This document shows, piece after piece, positions 28,070-38,520 of a stretch of 64,000 nt of DNA (positions are counted from its first letter, which is position 1; every line of letters begins with the position of its first letter). Origin of the DNA: Sulfuracidifex metallicus DSM 6482 = JCM 9184 (GTDB taxonomy: Archaea > Thermoproteota > Thermoprotei_A > Sulfolobales > Sulfolobaceae); the NCBI GenBank assembly GCA_032834875.1, contig CP135238.1, forward strand, positions 1,960,001 to 2,024,000, in the 5' to 3' direction. The notes beneath the pieces were generated by a model, which worked only from the letters and a program-made list of their open reading frames with translations, was not told the DNA's origin and did no database searches. The position numbers and the translations under genes are program-made.

Positions 28070-29230
28070 GTGAAGTTCGCTAAGGAGATATATATCGTAT
28101 CCCTAATGTTCTCTTTGGCATTCTTCCTTAGGGGCTCAAATAATATAGTAATAACATCATTACCACTATATGTTAAGGATTATTTCTCGTTTAATCCGTC
28201 CGAAATAGGAATATTAGCTGCTACTATATCAACGTCGATGTTCATATCAAGTGGAATAATAAACCCTTACTTCCCAAAGTGCAGAAAGTGGATAGTTAGA
28301 ATATCATCAATAGCATACGGAATAATCCTTCCATTGATTTCCTTCTCTACATCTATCTCAGTTTGGTTGTACTCAGCCATAGTTGGATTGGCAGCAGGAA
28401 TGATATTCCCTAACGTAATTACAATGTCGTCTGAGATCAACGACAGAAAGACAAAGGAAAGAGCAATCTCCTTGTACACGGTCGCGCTTTCATTGAGCCT
28501 AATAGTCGGACCTTATATAGAGTCAGTAATTCTGAGATATTACCCAATTAAGGAGGTATTCCTCTTCTTTTCTCCTTTCGGAATAGCCGTTGCGGTTCTA
28601 TCTTTCTTCTTGAAGTTTCCTCACTCTTCTAGAGGTACAGTCTCCCTTAGCGTAGTTAAGAGTTTACCCTTCATTTTAGCCATAATAAATAATACTTCCT
28701 ACGATGTGCCCTTTGCTGCCATAACTACCTTCGCAGGGGTTTTAGAAATATCAAAGGGAATATCAACAGAAATGGTAGCACTTTCGTTTTCGCTTTACTT
28801 CCTCACTTCCTTCTTTTCTAGGATGTTAATGGTAGTACGACCTGTAAATAGAGTGTTAATTCCCATATCTATATCTCTGATAATTGCGTTTATAGGACTA
28901 CTTGGGATTTCGTTTTCCAGTTCTCTATTTCAATTTCTCCTTTGGATGGCTATACTTGGGATCCCACATGGATTCACATATCCAGTTTCTCTAACTATAT
29001 TGAGTAGGGGCTTCCCAGATCAAAGAATATCGGCCGCAAATAGCTTATTCTTTAGCCTTATGTCAATAGTTGCAGTAATTACTCCGTTATTAGTAGGTTA
29101 TGTTGCAAGTTTAGTAGGAATTTCTAAATCATTTCTATCGTTAGAGCCTCTAGTCGTATTTTCGCTAGCAGCGATCGCTATACTCAGTAAAAGGTCTAAC
29201 CTTGGAGATGAGATATACCAAGGTCGATAA
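28070..29230 (+). CDS. MFS transporter
   Basis: 386 residues from GTG 28070 with about 12 membrane helices. The N-terminal half has the usual helix 1 and 2 pattern (ITSLPLYVKDYFSFNPSEIGIL) and a loop 2-3 region shortened to FPKCRKW. Charged loops are short. It fits the major facilitator superfamily as a secondary transporter; direction and substrate are unknown. It is not closely similar to the 14-helix exporter upstream. Confidence 0.7.
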   Translation: MKFAKEIYIVSLMFSLAFFLRGSNNIVITSLPLYVKDYFSFNPSEIGILAATISTSMFISSGIINPYFPKCRKWIVRISSIAYGIILPLISFSTSISVWLYSAIVGLAAGMIFPNVITMSSEINDRKTKERAISLYTVALSLSLIVGPYIESVILRYYPIKEVFLFFSPFGIAVAVLSFFLKFPHSSRGTVSLSVVKSLPFILAIINNTSYDVPFAAITTFAGVLEISKGISTEMVALSFSLYFLTSFFSRMLMVVRPVNRVLIPISISLIIAFIGLLGISFSSSLFQFLLWMAILGIPHGFTYPVSLTILSRGFPDQRISAANSLFFSLMSIVAVITPLLVGYVASLVGISKSFLSLEPLVVFSLAAIAILSKRSNLGDEIYQGR

Positions 29231-29393
29231 TAAGAGAAATTAAAGAATACCTAACCTGATAGCAGACATACGTGTGACGACGATAATAAAAATATAGCTC
29301 TCTTCACTATAATGTAAAGATCGTTCTATTTTCTACTAAATCATTATTTATTAAACATCAAAGGAGAAAAATTAATAAAATATAATTTCTTAT

Positions 29394-30662
29394 CTAAATT
29401 ATCAAATCATAACTGTCCTTCTCCCTTAAAGACTTGTACCTTCTAACAAACTCCTCATAACCTTTATTTAAATCAATAACTGGATATGGATAGTCCTCGC
29501 CTATTCTAACTCCTATCTTTTCCTGTACTGCCATGGGCATTTTTTGGGGCTCGTGTATGTACTCTGGAGGTACACCTTCAAGTTCGTCTACCCACTTCTT
29601 TATATATATTCCCTGCGGGTCATATATTTTGGACTGCTTTACCAAATTATATCGCCTAAGCGGTTTAGTGTCAACTCCAACTCCTGCACTCCACTGCCAA
29701 TTTGCAGTATTTATCACAAATTCCCCATCAAGTAGATTTTTCATAAAGTGAAGGGCTCCCACTCTCCAATCTACAAGCATAACCTTAGTGAGAATAAAGC
29801 TCACCAACAGCCTAAGTCTATTGTCCATCCATCCTGTATCATTCAATTCTCTCATTGCAGCATCAATGATTGGAAATCCAGTCTCTCCGTTCTTCCATGC
29901 CTCAATTAGTCTTGGATCATTATCGTATTTTATTTCCTTCCTCATACCCTTACTCAGATAGTCATAGTTTGATGTATAAAGCTGGATATAGAAATCTCTC
30001 CAGCATAGCTGTCTTTTCACTCTATCACTCTTGGTATTCCAATAAACATACCTCTCAGATATTAGACCAACCTTTAGAAAGGGTGACAACATAGTACTTC
30101 CTTTATCCTCCATCATTACTCTTTCCCTTGCACACTCTTCAGTTGCACATGGAACCGTATAATCCTCCTTTTCTGGTACTGGATTCCCCCTTCCTTCAAA
30201 CTTTCCATCTGGCTCTGGGTATGGCTTTTCCTTTGGTATTTCGAGCCATTTCTTATAGTACGGGGTAAAAACTTTATACAAGGGGAGTTCCCCTTTTTCA
30301 ACCAACACATGATCTTTAAATGAAACGCAGTTTACACGCTTACATACCTCAGCGTCTCTCTTGGATGCATAATATCCATAGTCCCTGTTAAAGTAAACGG
30401 CCTCTGCTCCTAAGTTGTTTACAAATCTAGGTACCTCATCTATAGGATCTCCTCCCTTAACTGTTATAGGTATCTTTTCCCTCAAGGAATTTACAGCTTG
30501 AAGGAAGAAGAACGCTCTACGAGGTGAGGTATCCTCCCTTTCCATTATATTCTTGTCTATGACTACTAGAGGATATATTACATCACATTCTTGTGAGGCT
30601 TCATACAAACCTTTATTGTCGTATGTCCTTAGGTCTCGGCGAAACCAGTATACGCACTTCAC
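29394..30662 (-). CDS. phr: Deoxyribodipyrimidine photolyase
   Basis: 422 residues, start ATG 30662. It repairs UV-induced cyclobutane pyrimidine dimers with blue light. The N-terminal Rossmann-like antenna domain begins VYWFRRDLRTYDNKGL. The C-terminal FAD domain has CWRDFYIQ, WKNGETGFPIIDAAMREL, WMDNRLR and the flavin and DNA-binding block NTANWQWSAGVG. This is class I photolyase organisation, as in the Sulfolobus tokodaii enzyme. Single gene with AT-rich spacers on both sides. Confidence 0.93.
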   Translation of the reverse strand: MKCVYWFRRDLRTYDNKGLYEASQECDVIYPLVVIDKNIMEREDTSPRRAFFFLQAVNSLREKIPITVKGGDPIDEVPRFVNNLGAEAVYFNRDYGYYASKRDAEVCKRVNCVSFKDHVLVEKGELPLYKVFTPYYKKWLEIPKEKPYPEPDGKFEGRGNPVPEKEDYTVPCATEECARERVMMEDKGSTMLSPFLKVGLISERYVYWNTKSDRVKRQLCWRDFYIQLYTSNYDYLSKGMRKEIKYDNDPRLIEAWKNGETGFPIIDAAMRELNDTGWMDNRLRLLVSFILTKVMLVDWRVGALHFMKNLLDGEFVINTANWQWSAGVGVDTKPLRRYNLVKQSKIYDPQGIYIKKWVDELEGVPPEYIHEPQKMPMAVQEKIGVRIGEDYPYPVIDLNKGYEEFVRRYKSLREKDSYDLII

Positions 30663-30847
30663 ATTAACACGAATAGCATGGTAGATTAAATCTAAAAGTA
30701 AAATTACAGTTAAATTCTGGGAAATTATATACGAAAGAGAATAAAGCTTTATTTAGATCTAAAGAGAAAACTACAGCAGGAATAGACAATATAATATTCG
30801 ACCAACTAGAAATTAAAGCTCTAATAAAATATTATATTTTATATCAA

Positions 30848-31243
30848 TCATTGTAACTTTGATATTATCCTCTTTGAGGTATCCTTAGGTAAGATTGCAA
30901 GGGCGTTATTAAGTGCATTACTTTCCTTAATTTGGGCGTTAGGATCTAAGTAGGACTGCGCATCCATTAAAATCTCCATGAAGTTAGAAACCACATTTTC
31001 GTTGGCATCAGAAATTGAGGTGAGAACGTATCCGTAAAAGTTCCTGAATTCCTCGTCAGTTGAGTTCTGAGCTAGGTACTTTAAGACCTTGACTAATGCA
31101 GAGACCGCTTGTTCTTTTTTTGTGGCTAATAAAGAATCCACAAAGGAATATATGTCCCTAGCTGGATCTTGACTTCTTAAAACGTCAAGTACAGCCTTCC
31201 CTAATGTTTCCTGATCCGCATTTAGCATCGAAGATAATGACAT
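30848..31243 (-). CDS. Small helical hypothetical protein
   Basis: 131 residues, all predicted helix, mildly acidic, without Cys, membrane segments or signal. Repeating features such as LGKAVLDVLRSQ, AVSALVKVLKYLAQ and ALNNALAILPKD suggest a helical-repeat scaffold. No family recognised. It lies alone between photolyase and a possible small gene. TATA-like sequence follows its start on the minus strand, but it is not clear-cut. Confidence 0.5.
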   Translation of the reverse strand: MSLSSMLNADQETLGKAVLDVLRSQDPARDIYSFVDSLLATKKEQAVSALVKVLKYLAQNSTDEEFRNFYGYVLTSISDANENVVSNFMEILMDAQSYLDPNAQIKESNALNNALAILPKDTSKRIISKLQ

Positions 31244-31316
31244 AAGAAAGATTTGGAGAACTCTCTTAAATTTGTTTTGAGGCTATTGAAAAGCCAACAA
31301 AAAGGCTTTGATCTCT

Positions 31317-31574
31317 TTATATATCGGGATAGAGTGCATAACATATATCCTTGCTGTAAAACTTGTAGCACTCCTCCCTTTTTTCCCTTAAGAAGTTCAC
31401 TAAGAACTTCTCGGTGTCTGTTTGTTCTTTGTACTCCACTTTACTCACTTCTATATTATCATGTAGAATCTTTAACTTAAAACCTTTATCTATATAGTAT
31501 ATATAGAGAAATTCGAAATAAGAAGTGAAACTATGTTTTATATTCACTATTAATGATAAATATTTATTTAACAA
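31317..31574 (-). CDS. Possible small protein
   Basis: An 85-codon frame on the minus strand. The second half (from DKGFKLKILHDN to ALYPDI) is charged and coding-like with three Cys near YKFYSKDICYALYP. The first half is AT-driven (YFEFLYIYYI) and may not be translated; a strong TATA (about 31489-31505) lies inside it, and a GTG at 31448 downstream could be the true start, giving 43 residues. No family. Weak call. Confidence 0.3.
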   Translation of the reverse strand: MLNKYLSLIVNIKHSFTSYFEFLYIYYIDKGFKLKILHDNIEVSKVEYKEQTDTEKFLVNFLREKREECYKFYSKDICYALYPDI

Positions 31575-31852
31575 AATTAATGAGACTAAACATTAAACTA
31601 AAGCTTTATAAAATTCAACAAATGATTAACATGAAGATGATTGATATATCATTATTTATATCCATTTATATCTATATTAACTATACAAGAATTAAAAATT
31701 AATAAGATGTTCAAGAATACAGATATAAATATATAGACTATTTATAGTAATCTACAAATAAAATAAGTTCTAACCAATATATCGATAGATAATTCCTTTC
31801 TTTTACAAACAGATAAACAAAGCTTTTTAGATTTAGGAAAAACATTATCATT
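31575..31852. other. AT-rich intergenic region
   Basis: Very AT-rich, without a supported gene. It holds a TATA-like AAAGCTTTTTAG near 31817-31828, about 30 nt before ATG 31853. Nothing else seen. Confidence 0.4.
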
Positions 31853-32701
31853 ATGATACTGCCTTACCTAGCTTTGTTAGAGACCGCATTAGCAGGGACT
31901 AACATAGTCCTTGGCGGTATAGTTGAAGGATATGGTTATGGTCTTTCTCTAGGAACTAAATGGCCATACACTAAGGACATGATGCAAATAGCAGCAAAGA
32001 AGGACCCAGAGGCCCTACATAGGATAATGGCTACCCTTGTTGGATTACTCTCCTTAGGTTTATTAATATTTTACCCATCTCCTTTCACAGAAATAGGATT
32101 CCTTTCAATAGTTGCCACTGCTCTTTTAGGTATGGCAACACTTTACGTATTAGCGGGTAAGTTGCCTTCGCCTTTCCAAGGTATACATGATATAGCTGCA
32201 TACACTACATTCGTCTCATATTTTCTACTGTTCCTTCATGGTGAAGGTTACTTCTCCGTAAATGTAGTAAGCTTCCTGATTCAAGCTATAGAGCCTCCTC
32301 ATTTTCTATATTTCGTCATTTTCATGGGCGGCGTTGTAACTGGAACTAGAAGGATGAGAGCTAAAATAGGAGACGTTCTTAACCATGCTAAAAAGTTGGC
32401 ACCTAAAGCTGAGTTCAGTCCATCCAAAAGGCCTGACGACCCTAACGCACAGAGAAAGTTACAGATTGCATGGGGCATACATGGAATTCTAGCAGTAGTA
32501 TTCGTAATTGCAGTAATCATCCTACATTATTGGCTTACATTTATCTTCACTTTAGGAGTGATTGGAGTCGGTCTATGGGTATACAAATCTATAAATAGAG
32601 ATCCACTTAAGCCAGGAGCGTCTATAGCTACGCATCAATTCTTCTCTCTGCTTACTGTAGTTGCAATAATACTGAATAGCTTGGGCTTACTTCTACTTTA
32701 A
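31853..32701 (+). CDS. Heme A synthase-like (CtaA/COX15-type) membrane protein
   Basis: 282 residues, about eight helices. The first helix block NIVLGGIVEGYGYGLSLGTKWP resembles the CtaA start (VLGxxVxGTGxGLxCPDWP), and EALHRIMATLVGLL carries the conserved His-Arg before a helix. Further His residues in LHGEG, IEPPHFL and IATHQFF sit at helix ends, as expected for heme ligands. CtaA-type proteins make heme A or a related heme for terminal oxidases and would serve the oxidase at 2.7-4.9 kb. A Cys pair seen in many CtaA proteins is absent. The assignment rests on these motifs only. Confidence 0.5.
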   Translation: MILPYLALLETALAGTNIVLGGIVEGYGYGLSLGTKWPYTKDMMQIAAKKDPEALHRIMATLVGLLSLGLLIFYPSPFTEIGFLSIVATALLGMATLYVLAGKLPSPFQGIHDIAAYTTFVSYFLLFLHGEGYFSVNVVSFLIQAIEPPHFLYFVIFMGGVVTGTRRMRAKIGDVLNHAKKLAPKAEFSPSKRPDDPNAQRKLQIAWGIHGILAVVFVIAVIILHYWLTFIFTLGVIGVGLWVYKSINRDPLKPGASIATHQFFSLLTVVAIILNSLGLLLL

Positions 32702-32800
32702 TTTTTTAGAAAGTAATATAATTTTCTCTATCTTATCACTTATTCTTCTATAGAGATTGGTCATTAAATTCAATGTAAATAAAAATAATTAAAAAACCAA

Positions 32801-35104
32801 TCAGTCGAGGTGCATCCGCTCATTTAAATCGCCGTGTTGTGAAATCATCACACCTAAAGGTGAATCTATGGTTAAACCATAGTACCTATTGAGCATCTCA
32901 GCTACTGAGGTATATATTCCCTCTGTCACTTGAGATCTGCTAGAGGAAAGGACTGCTGATACGTTACCCCATGGCTTACCTTGTATCACCTTAGCAATCA
33001 GAAACTCTTCCTCGTCTGGCATTATAGACCACTTCCTCTTTGAGTCCCAGAAATACTTCAGAACTAACATATGTATTCCGTCTGCAGAGGACTCATAAGG
33101 ACTTGTTCCTTTCACAAAAGCTAAGACTTTATCTAGATAAATTGGATTTATATCTATTTCTTTATGTGCTCCAGTTCCGTTTATGAGAAGTCTAGCTATC
33201 TCAGGATTCATGTTAAAGTAGACATCGTGAAGCGTATTGAGAAGCTTCTCCTTAAGTACTGTTGCAGCTATGGAGACTATTTTCTTAGCCTTTTCCGATA
33301 TAGGTTTCACTACTACTACCGGAAAGTCACCCAGTTTCTCGTTTCTCTTGGGTGAAACGTGAACTGGAATGAAGCCGTTCTTTATCCAGAACCTAAGAAC
33401 CTTAGGATCTCCCATGAAAGATGAACCTACCCAATCCAAACCATTATCCTCGGCTTCCTCAATAATCATACGTAACATTTCACTGCCCAAGCCCTTGTCC
33501 TGAATTTCTTGTGCTGTAGCTATTCTAACTACCCTCCAGCCATGCAGTTTACCGAACTCCTTAATTCTAACGTGTTTTATTACTCTATCAGGTATTAGAT
33601 CTCCGTCGAAGATACCGCCATTTATGGCAAGTTCTACCTTGTCGTCGTCCATCCCTCCCTCCTCTGAAAGCTGAGCTACGGATACATAATAGGAGGAAGA
33701 TGACAACACCCTAATGATATGATGAACGCCGTCTGCCATAATCATTAAGTCGTCTGGATTATTTCTGTAATGAGCGGTAACCATGATTCCATAGGCCTGC
33801 CTTAACTTTGAGTCGTCCGTGAAAAGTTCCTCTTTAGGTATCTCCTCATAAGAAAGAATTGAAAGGTCTCCCTCTGGAAGTTCTGGTTCTGCGTCTAAAA
33901 GGAGGGCGTCATATAACCATTTCTCCACCGGATCTCCTTTAGCGTACCTCAAAGGATAATCCATGGATATATTTTTTAGCTTGATCTTCCTATTGTCGGC
34001 AAGTTTTCTCAAATATTTGGAGAACGCCTTGCTCGAACCTTCGTAGCCGTGGACAGTGGTTACCATAATTGTCTTTGTCCACGTTCTAGATATCATATCT
34101 ATGTAGGCTATACCTAGAGCTGCAGCCTCATCCACGACTAGAATATCGCCTTCCTCGGAGTATGCTGCATCGGGTGGAATATAAGAGACCTTCATGCTTT
34201 CAGTGTTTACTGACGAAATAACGTTAGAGTTCTTCTTAACCGAATATTCTACGCCCAAGTTCTCTAAACCCTTTACCATGAACTCGAATATTTGAGAGGC
34301 GCCTGCTATAGAAGGTGAGGTCACGTAAACCTTTAAAGGTTTCTTCCTGTCTTCTGAAGATAGAGAAGCTAAAAAGAGCCCTACTACTGCGCTCTTTCCC
34401 CTTCCTCTTGGAGCGGTAATTGAAATCGACCTTTTTCCAGAGCTCATGATGAAATATAAACCCTCTAATGCCTTATCTTGGTCCACAGTCTTACAGAGTT
34501 CGTGTATCTCTGATGGTGCATTTTTGCTCTCAACTTTTCTCTCAGGAGGGGACTCGACTTGGCCAGTGAAAGTCCTAGACTGAAAGACGTCTCCGTTTAT
34601 TATGAATATTCCCTCATGCTCTGAGAGTTTTCTTAGAAACCTATCCTCATAAAATGAGAGAACTTTTCCGTCCCTCATTATGGAATTCTTAAATAACTTA
34701 TTTTCCTTCAGGTTGTCGGTATAAATGATAATAAGACCACCTCCACGACATAGCTCAACCATTCTTCCTACGTTATTAGGTTGAAAGTTATCCGTCATGT
34801 CCATTATGACAACGTCGTATGTGTTACCCATGTACCACTCGGCGTTTGAATAGTCCACGTCCTCGAATCGATAATCCTCCAATTCCTCTCTTAATTCTCT
34901 CATTCTGTCTTTTGCTTCCTTTATCCAAGGATGAAATCCGTAGACTATGGAGACATTGTCTTTGATGCTCAGATAAAGCTTTAATACACTCTTCATTTTT
35001 AAATAAGAGTCCTTGCTCTGGATGAAGACTAGGTTTCTATAATTCCTTTGAATTCCGTCCTTTATTGACTCTGCAAGGTCATTGAAGAACTCATCCTTAC
35101 CCAT
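32801..35104 (-). CDS. tmcA: tRNA(Met)/RNA cytidine acetyltransferase TmcA
   Basis: 767 residues, start ATG 35104. It makes N4-acetylcytidine using acetyl-CoA and ATP. Domains in order: an N-terminal Rossmann-like domain (1-170), a RecD-like ATPase with Walker A APRGRGKSA (231-239) and Walker B ILVVDEAAALG (near 323), a GNAT acetyltransferase domain with acetyl-CoA motif ATAQEIQDKGLGSEM (near 545), and a C-terminal tRNA-binding region. The length and order match archaeal TmcA/Kre33-type enzymes. Monocistronic, convergent with the CtaA-like gene. Confidence 0.92.
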   Translation of the reverse strand: MGKDEFFNDLAESIKDGIQRNYRNLVFIQSKDSYLKMKSVLKLYLSIKDNVSIVYGFHPWIKEAKDRMRELREELEDYRFEDVDYSNAEWYMGNTYDVVIMDMTDNFQPNNVGRMVELCRGGGLIIIYTDNLKENKLFKNSIMRDGKVLSFYEDRFLRKLSEHEGIFIINGDVFQSRTFTGQVESPPERKVESKNAPSEIHELCKTVDQDKALEGLYFIMSSGKRSISITAPRGRGKSAVVGLFLASLSSEDRKKPLKVYVTSPSIAGASQIFEFMVKGLENLGVEYSVKKNSNVISSVNTESMKVSYIPPDAAYSEEGDILVVDEAAALGIAYIDMISRTWTKTIMVTTVHGYEGSSKAFSKYLRKLADNRKIKLKNISMDYPLRYAKGDPVEKWLYDALLLDAEPELPEGDLSILSYEEIPKEELFTDDSKLRQAYGIMVTAHYRNNPDDLMIMADGVHHIIRVLSSSSYYVSVAQLSEEGGMDDDKVELAINGGIFDGDLIPDRVIKHVRIKEFGKLHGWRVVRIATAQEIQDKGLGSEMLRMIIEEAEDNGLDWVGSSFMGDPKVLRFWIKNGFIPVHVSPKRNEKLGDFPVVVVKPISEKAKKIVSIAATVLKEKLLNTLHDVYFNMNPEIARLLINGTGAHKEIDINPIYLDKVLAFVKGTSPYESSADGIHMLVLKYFWDSKRKWSIMPDEEEFLIAKVIQGKPWGNVSAVLSSSRSQVTEGIYTSVAEMLNRYYGLTIDSPLGVMISQHGDLNERMHLD

Positions 35105-35219
35105 AGGCTTCTATATTCAAGATGGCTTAAAACTTATCTTGTATCGTTATGACATGGTTGAAGAGAGACTATGAGAAATACGTGAGAAATACGAATGATA
35201 GCATTTATTTGTCTCCACT

Positions 35220-35582
35220 TTAGACTGAAGCTTCCTTTTTTATGATGGCTATCTCCTCCTTTCCTAGCTTGACTTTAGTCGAAACTTCTTCATTAAGTAA
35301 CTTGTCAAGAAATATTACCTTTACGTAACCTTGATTTATTACTCTAGAAATGAATTTCCTGTCCGCTATATATTCAACGGTAAGAGGATTGCTTGGATCG
35401 TCATATATAATATGCCTTATTAATAAATTCTGATCTGATCTATCTACCTCCGTTGCAGCGTAGGCATCATTAGTCATGGGATAATCTTCTGACATGCAAA
35501 GAACTACGCTATCACAACAAGTTATACAAACACCTTCCTCTAAATTATTCTTCACATTATCTGGAATATCCAAGATTACCAC
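35220..35582 (-). CDS. Hypothetical protein
   Basis: 120 residues, start ATG 35582 (MVILDIPDNVKN). The N-terminal part has four Cys, including CITCCDSVVLC, which may bind metal or form disulfides. The rest is beta-rich and charged. No family recognised. Divergent from gamma-glutamyltransferase (start 35646) with only 63 bp between them, so the promoters overlap. Confidence 0.5.
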   Translation of the reverse strand: MVILDIPDNVKNNLEEGVCITCCDSVVLCMSEDYPMTNDAYAATEVDRSDQNLLIRHIIYDDPSNPLTVEYIADRKFISRVINQGYVKVIFLDKLLNEEVSTKVKLGKEEIAIIKKEASV

Positions 35583-35645
35583 TTGCTTTCATCAGACCTT
35601 GACTACACATATCCTTTTTTATATTGAAGGAATAAAAACATTGAT

Positions 35646-37085
35646 ATGCCTTCAGCTATAGGAAAAAAGGTAATAGCAACGCAGAGCAATATTGCGTCTC
35701 ACGTAGGAGCTAAGGTATTAGAGAACGGTGGCAACGCGTTCGACGCTGCAATAGCTGCTAGCGCAGTGCTATCAGTGGTTATGCCATTCACTAGTGGTTT
35801 GGGTGGAGATGGCTTCCTTATGGCTAGGACTCCAGAGGGTATAATAGTTTATAACGCGTCTAGCATCTCACCAAAGGGTCTTACCGTTGAAGCTATCCCT
35901 AGCGAGAGATCGCCTCTCACGGTCTTAGTTCCCGGTTTAGCAGATCTTTGGGATTTCATGTACAATAACTTCTCTACAGAACCTTTAGATAATTTACTGA
36001 ATCCAGCAATAAAGCTAGCTGAAAATGGGTTTTTCGTAAACAGAAGCTTACATCATGCTATAGTTTCATCAAGCAAAATGTCCCAAGAGTGGGATTCCGT
36101 ATATGCAGGAAGAAGATTTGGAGATTCTATAAAGTTAAGAGGTATGGCAAGAATAATGAGGGAAATTTCAAAAGATCCCCGCCTTTTCTATGAAGGAAAG
36201 ATTGCTGAAGAACTAGTTGAGGGGCTTAAGAGAAAGGGCGTCCCAATTGACTTCACCGACTTTTCTGAGTTCCATGGCGAAGTTGCTAGACCTATAAAGA
36301 CAAATTACAAGGATTTTCAGCTTTACGAAATACCTCCTAATTCACAGGGAATTACAACTCTTGAACTTCTTAAAATGATAGAGCTAGCTGACATAAATAG
36401 AATGCCTTTTAATGATGTATCTAGAGTAAACGAACATCTAAGACTAAGTGCTTTGGCCTATGAAGATAGAAATAAGTTTGTCACCGACCCTAACTTCTAC
36501 AAGGTTCCTGATGGTATACTAGACAAGAGTTACTTGAGTAGAAAACTAATAGAGAACGGAATAGACGTGAAGGTAAGAGACGGCGACACTACTTTCCTGG
36601 TGGTATCAGATGGAGAAAATGATGTAGGAATGATTCAGAGCTTATTTTATCCCTTTGGATCTGGAATAGTGGTAAATGATATAACCTTCAATAATCGCGG
36701 AGCAGGATTTACAGATGGAGTTAACGCTCCGAAACCCAAGAAGAGGCCTCTCCATACTTTATCCATATTAATAGCTGAGAGAGGAGAAGGAGAAGAGAGA
36801 CTGATCATAGGATGTGCTGGAGGAGATTTGAGACCTCAAATACACTCACAAGTCTTCGAATACTATGCAGATTATAACATGGAAATAGATGAAGCGGTAT
36901 CTGCACCTAGGTTTATGTACTTAGGCAGTAAGGTGATAGCTGAGAAAAGGTTAGGGATACCAGCAACTCCAACCGACTACATGTCGCCTGAAGTTGGAAT
37001 AGTTCAAGCTCTGAAGGTGGTCAAGAATCAAAAGAGGATAGGAGTAGCAGATCCAAGAGGTGAAGGAATAGCTTTACCAGTATAA
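35646..37085 (+). CDS. ggt: Gamma-glutamyltransferase-like Ntn hydrolase
   Basis: 479 residues, shorter than bacterial GGT (about 570-580). Family blocks: ENGGNAFDAAIAA (near 27), PFTSGLGGDGF, and the self-processing site GDTTFLVVSDGE with the nucleophile Thr315. Cleavage there would give chains of about 314 and 165 residues. The C-terminal part has KPKKRPLHTLS and GCAGGD, as in GGT. The enzyme hydrolyses or transfers the gamma-glutamyl group; in archaea without glutathione the natural substrate may be another gamma-glutamyl compound or a cephalosporin-acylase-like amide. No signal peptide, so likely cytoplasmic. Confidence 0.85.
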   Translation: MPSAIGKKVIATQSNIASHVGAKVLENGGNAFDAAIAASAVLSVVMPFTSGLGGDGFLMARTPEGIIVYNASSISPKGLTVEAIPSERSPLTVLVPGLADLWDFMYNNFSTEPLDNLLNPAIKLAENGFFVNRSLHHAIVSSSKMSQEWDSVYAGRRFGDSIKLRGMARIMREISKDPRLFYEGKIAEELVEGLKRKGVPIDFTDFSEFHGEVARPIKTNYKDFQLYEIPPNSQGITTLELLKMIELADINRMPFNDVSRVNEHLRLSALAYEDRNKFVTDPNFYKVPDGILDKSYLSRKLIENGIDVKVRDGDTTFLVVSDGENDVGMIQSLFYPFGSGIVVNDITFNNRGAGFTDGVNAPKPKKRPLHTLSILIAERGEGEERLIIGCAGGDLRPQIHSQVFEYYADYNMEIDEAVSAPRFMYLGSKVIAEKRLGIPATPTDYMSPEVGIVQALKVVKNQKRIGVADPRGEGIALPV

Positions 37086-37086
37086 T

Positions 37087-37440
37087 TTATTCTGACTTCC
37101 TCCCCGCCCTGGAAGGGCGAGGGTTCCCCTCCAGAGGGTTCATAGTTCCCACCATCGATTCGGGATTACATCTCTCATTTGGTGGGCAGTCGAGTGGCTC
37201 AGAGAACCACTCCCATTTGGACAGAGTGGGTAGGGGACTTTCATTGCTGAGCTCTAGTCCCTTGAAGGAAAAGGAAGATGATGGTTGCTCCTCTCACAGT
37301 CCCATTAAGCCCACAATCGAGCTGGGGAGGAGCATCGTTAGCGTCACTAAAAGATTTTTGAAAAAAGAAATATTTAAACCTTTTATAAGGGGGGCTATCC
37401 ATCCCCGCCTTAAAAGGCGAGACTTTCCGCCCCCTTAACC
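37087..37440 (-). mobile_element. Internally deleted IS200/IS605 (tnpB-type) element relic
   Basis: A GC-rich 350-bp island directly after the GGT stop codon. Read on the minus strand: the left-end hairpin (GCCCCC...GGGGGC outer stem, CGCCTT/AAGGCG inner stem, 37387-37435), a TATA-like TTTAAATATTT (37367-37377), a stretch with broken frames, then a coding-like tail containing NPESMVGTMNPLEGNPRPSR and ending at TAA 37087-37089. That tail and the subterminal hairpin CGCCCT/AGGGCG (37105-37119) look like TnpB C-termini and right ends of Sulfolobales IS605-type elements as I remember them. The central catalytic part of tnpB is missing, so this is a non-autonomous relic. Confidence 0.6.
37100..37350 (-). 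ncRNA. Candidate structured RNA (omega-RNA-like) inside the tnpB relic
   Basis: Five further stems can be drawn: 37286-37293 with 37327-37334 (8 bp), 37233-37239 with 37255-37261 (7 bp), 37192-37197 with 37207-37212 (6 bp), 37148-37154 with 37180-37186 (7 bp), and 37105-37110 with 37114-37119. The TATA at 37367-37377 (minus strand) would start a transcript near 37350 running through all of them to the right end. TnpB guide RNAs come from exactly this part of the element. Transcription and function are unproven. Confidence 0.35.
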
Positions 37441-37590
37441 CCCTTCTCTGTAAGAAGACTTCGTAGCGTAAGAATTATACTTCTTTCGTTTCATAAACAC
37501 TTTGAAAATTGGAATTGATTAAATGAAGCCAAAAACCTAAAAGAACTCTCGCGCTGCAATATTTAACTCATTTTTCACTTGTAAAAATAA
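37441..37590. other. Spacer between element relic and hexokinase gene
   Basis: Continues as AT-rich DNA; nothing recognisable. Together with the relic it fills the 505-bp gap between the two convergent genes. Confidence 0.4.
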
Positions 37591-38493
<903 letters not shown>

Positions 38494-38520
38494 ATGATTT
38501 ATTTATACAAACGTGATATT

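Noticed and set aside
31253-31480. Plus-strand 75-codon frame near 31.3 kb
   Set aside because: It overlaps the minus-strand candidate, has poor coding character and no promoter.
37217-37438. Plus-strand 73-codon frame in the GC-rich island
   Set aside because: It crosses hairpins of the IS605-type relic and reads low-complexity Lys/Ser/Pro; the minus strand explains the sequence better.
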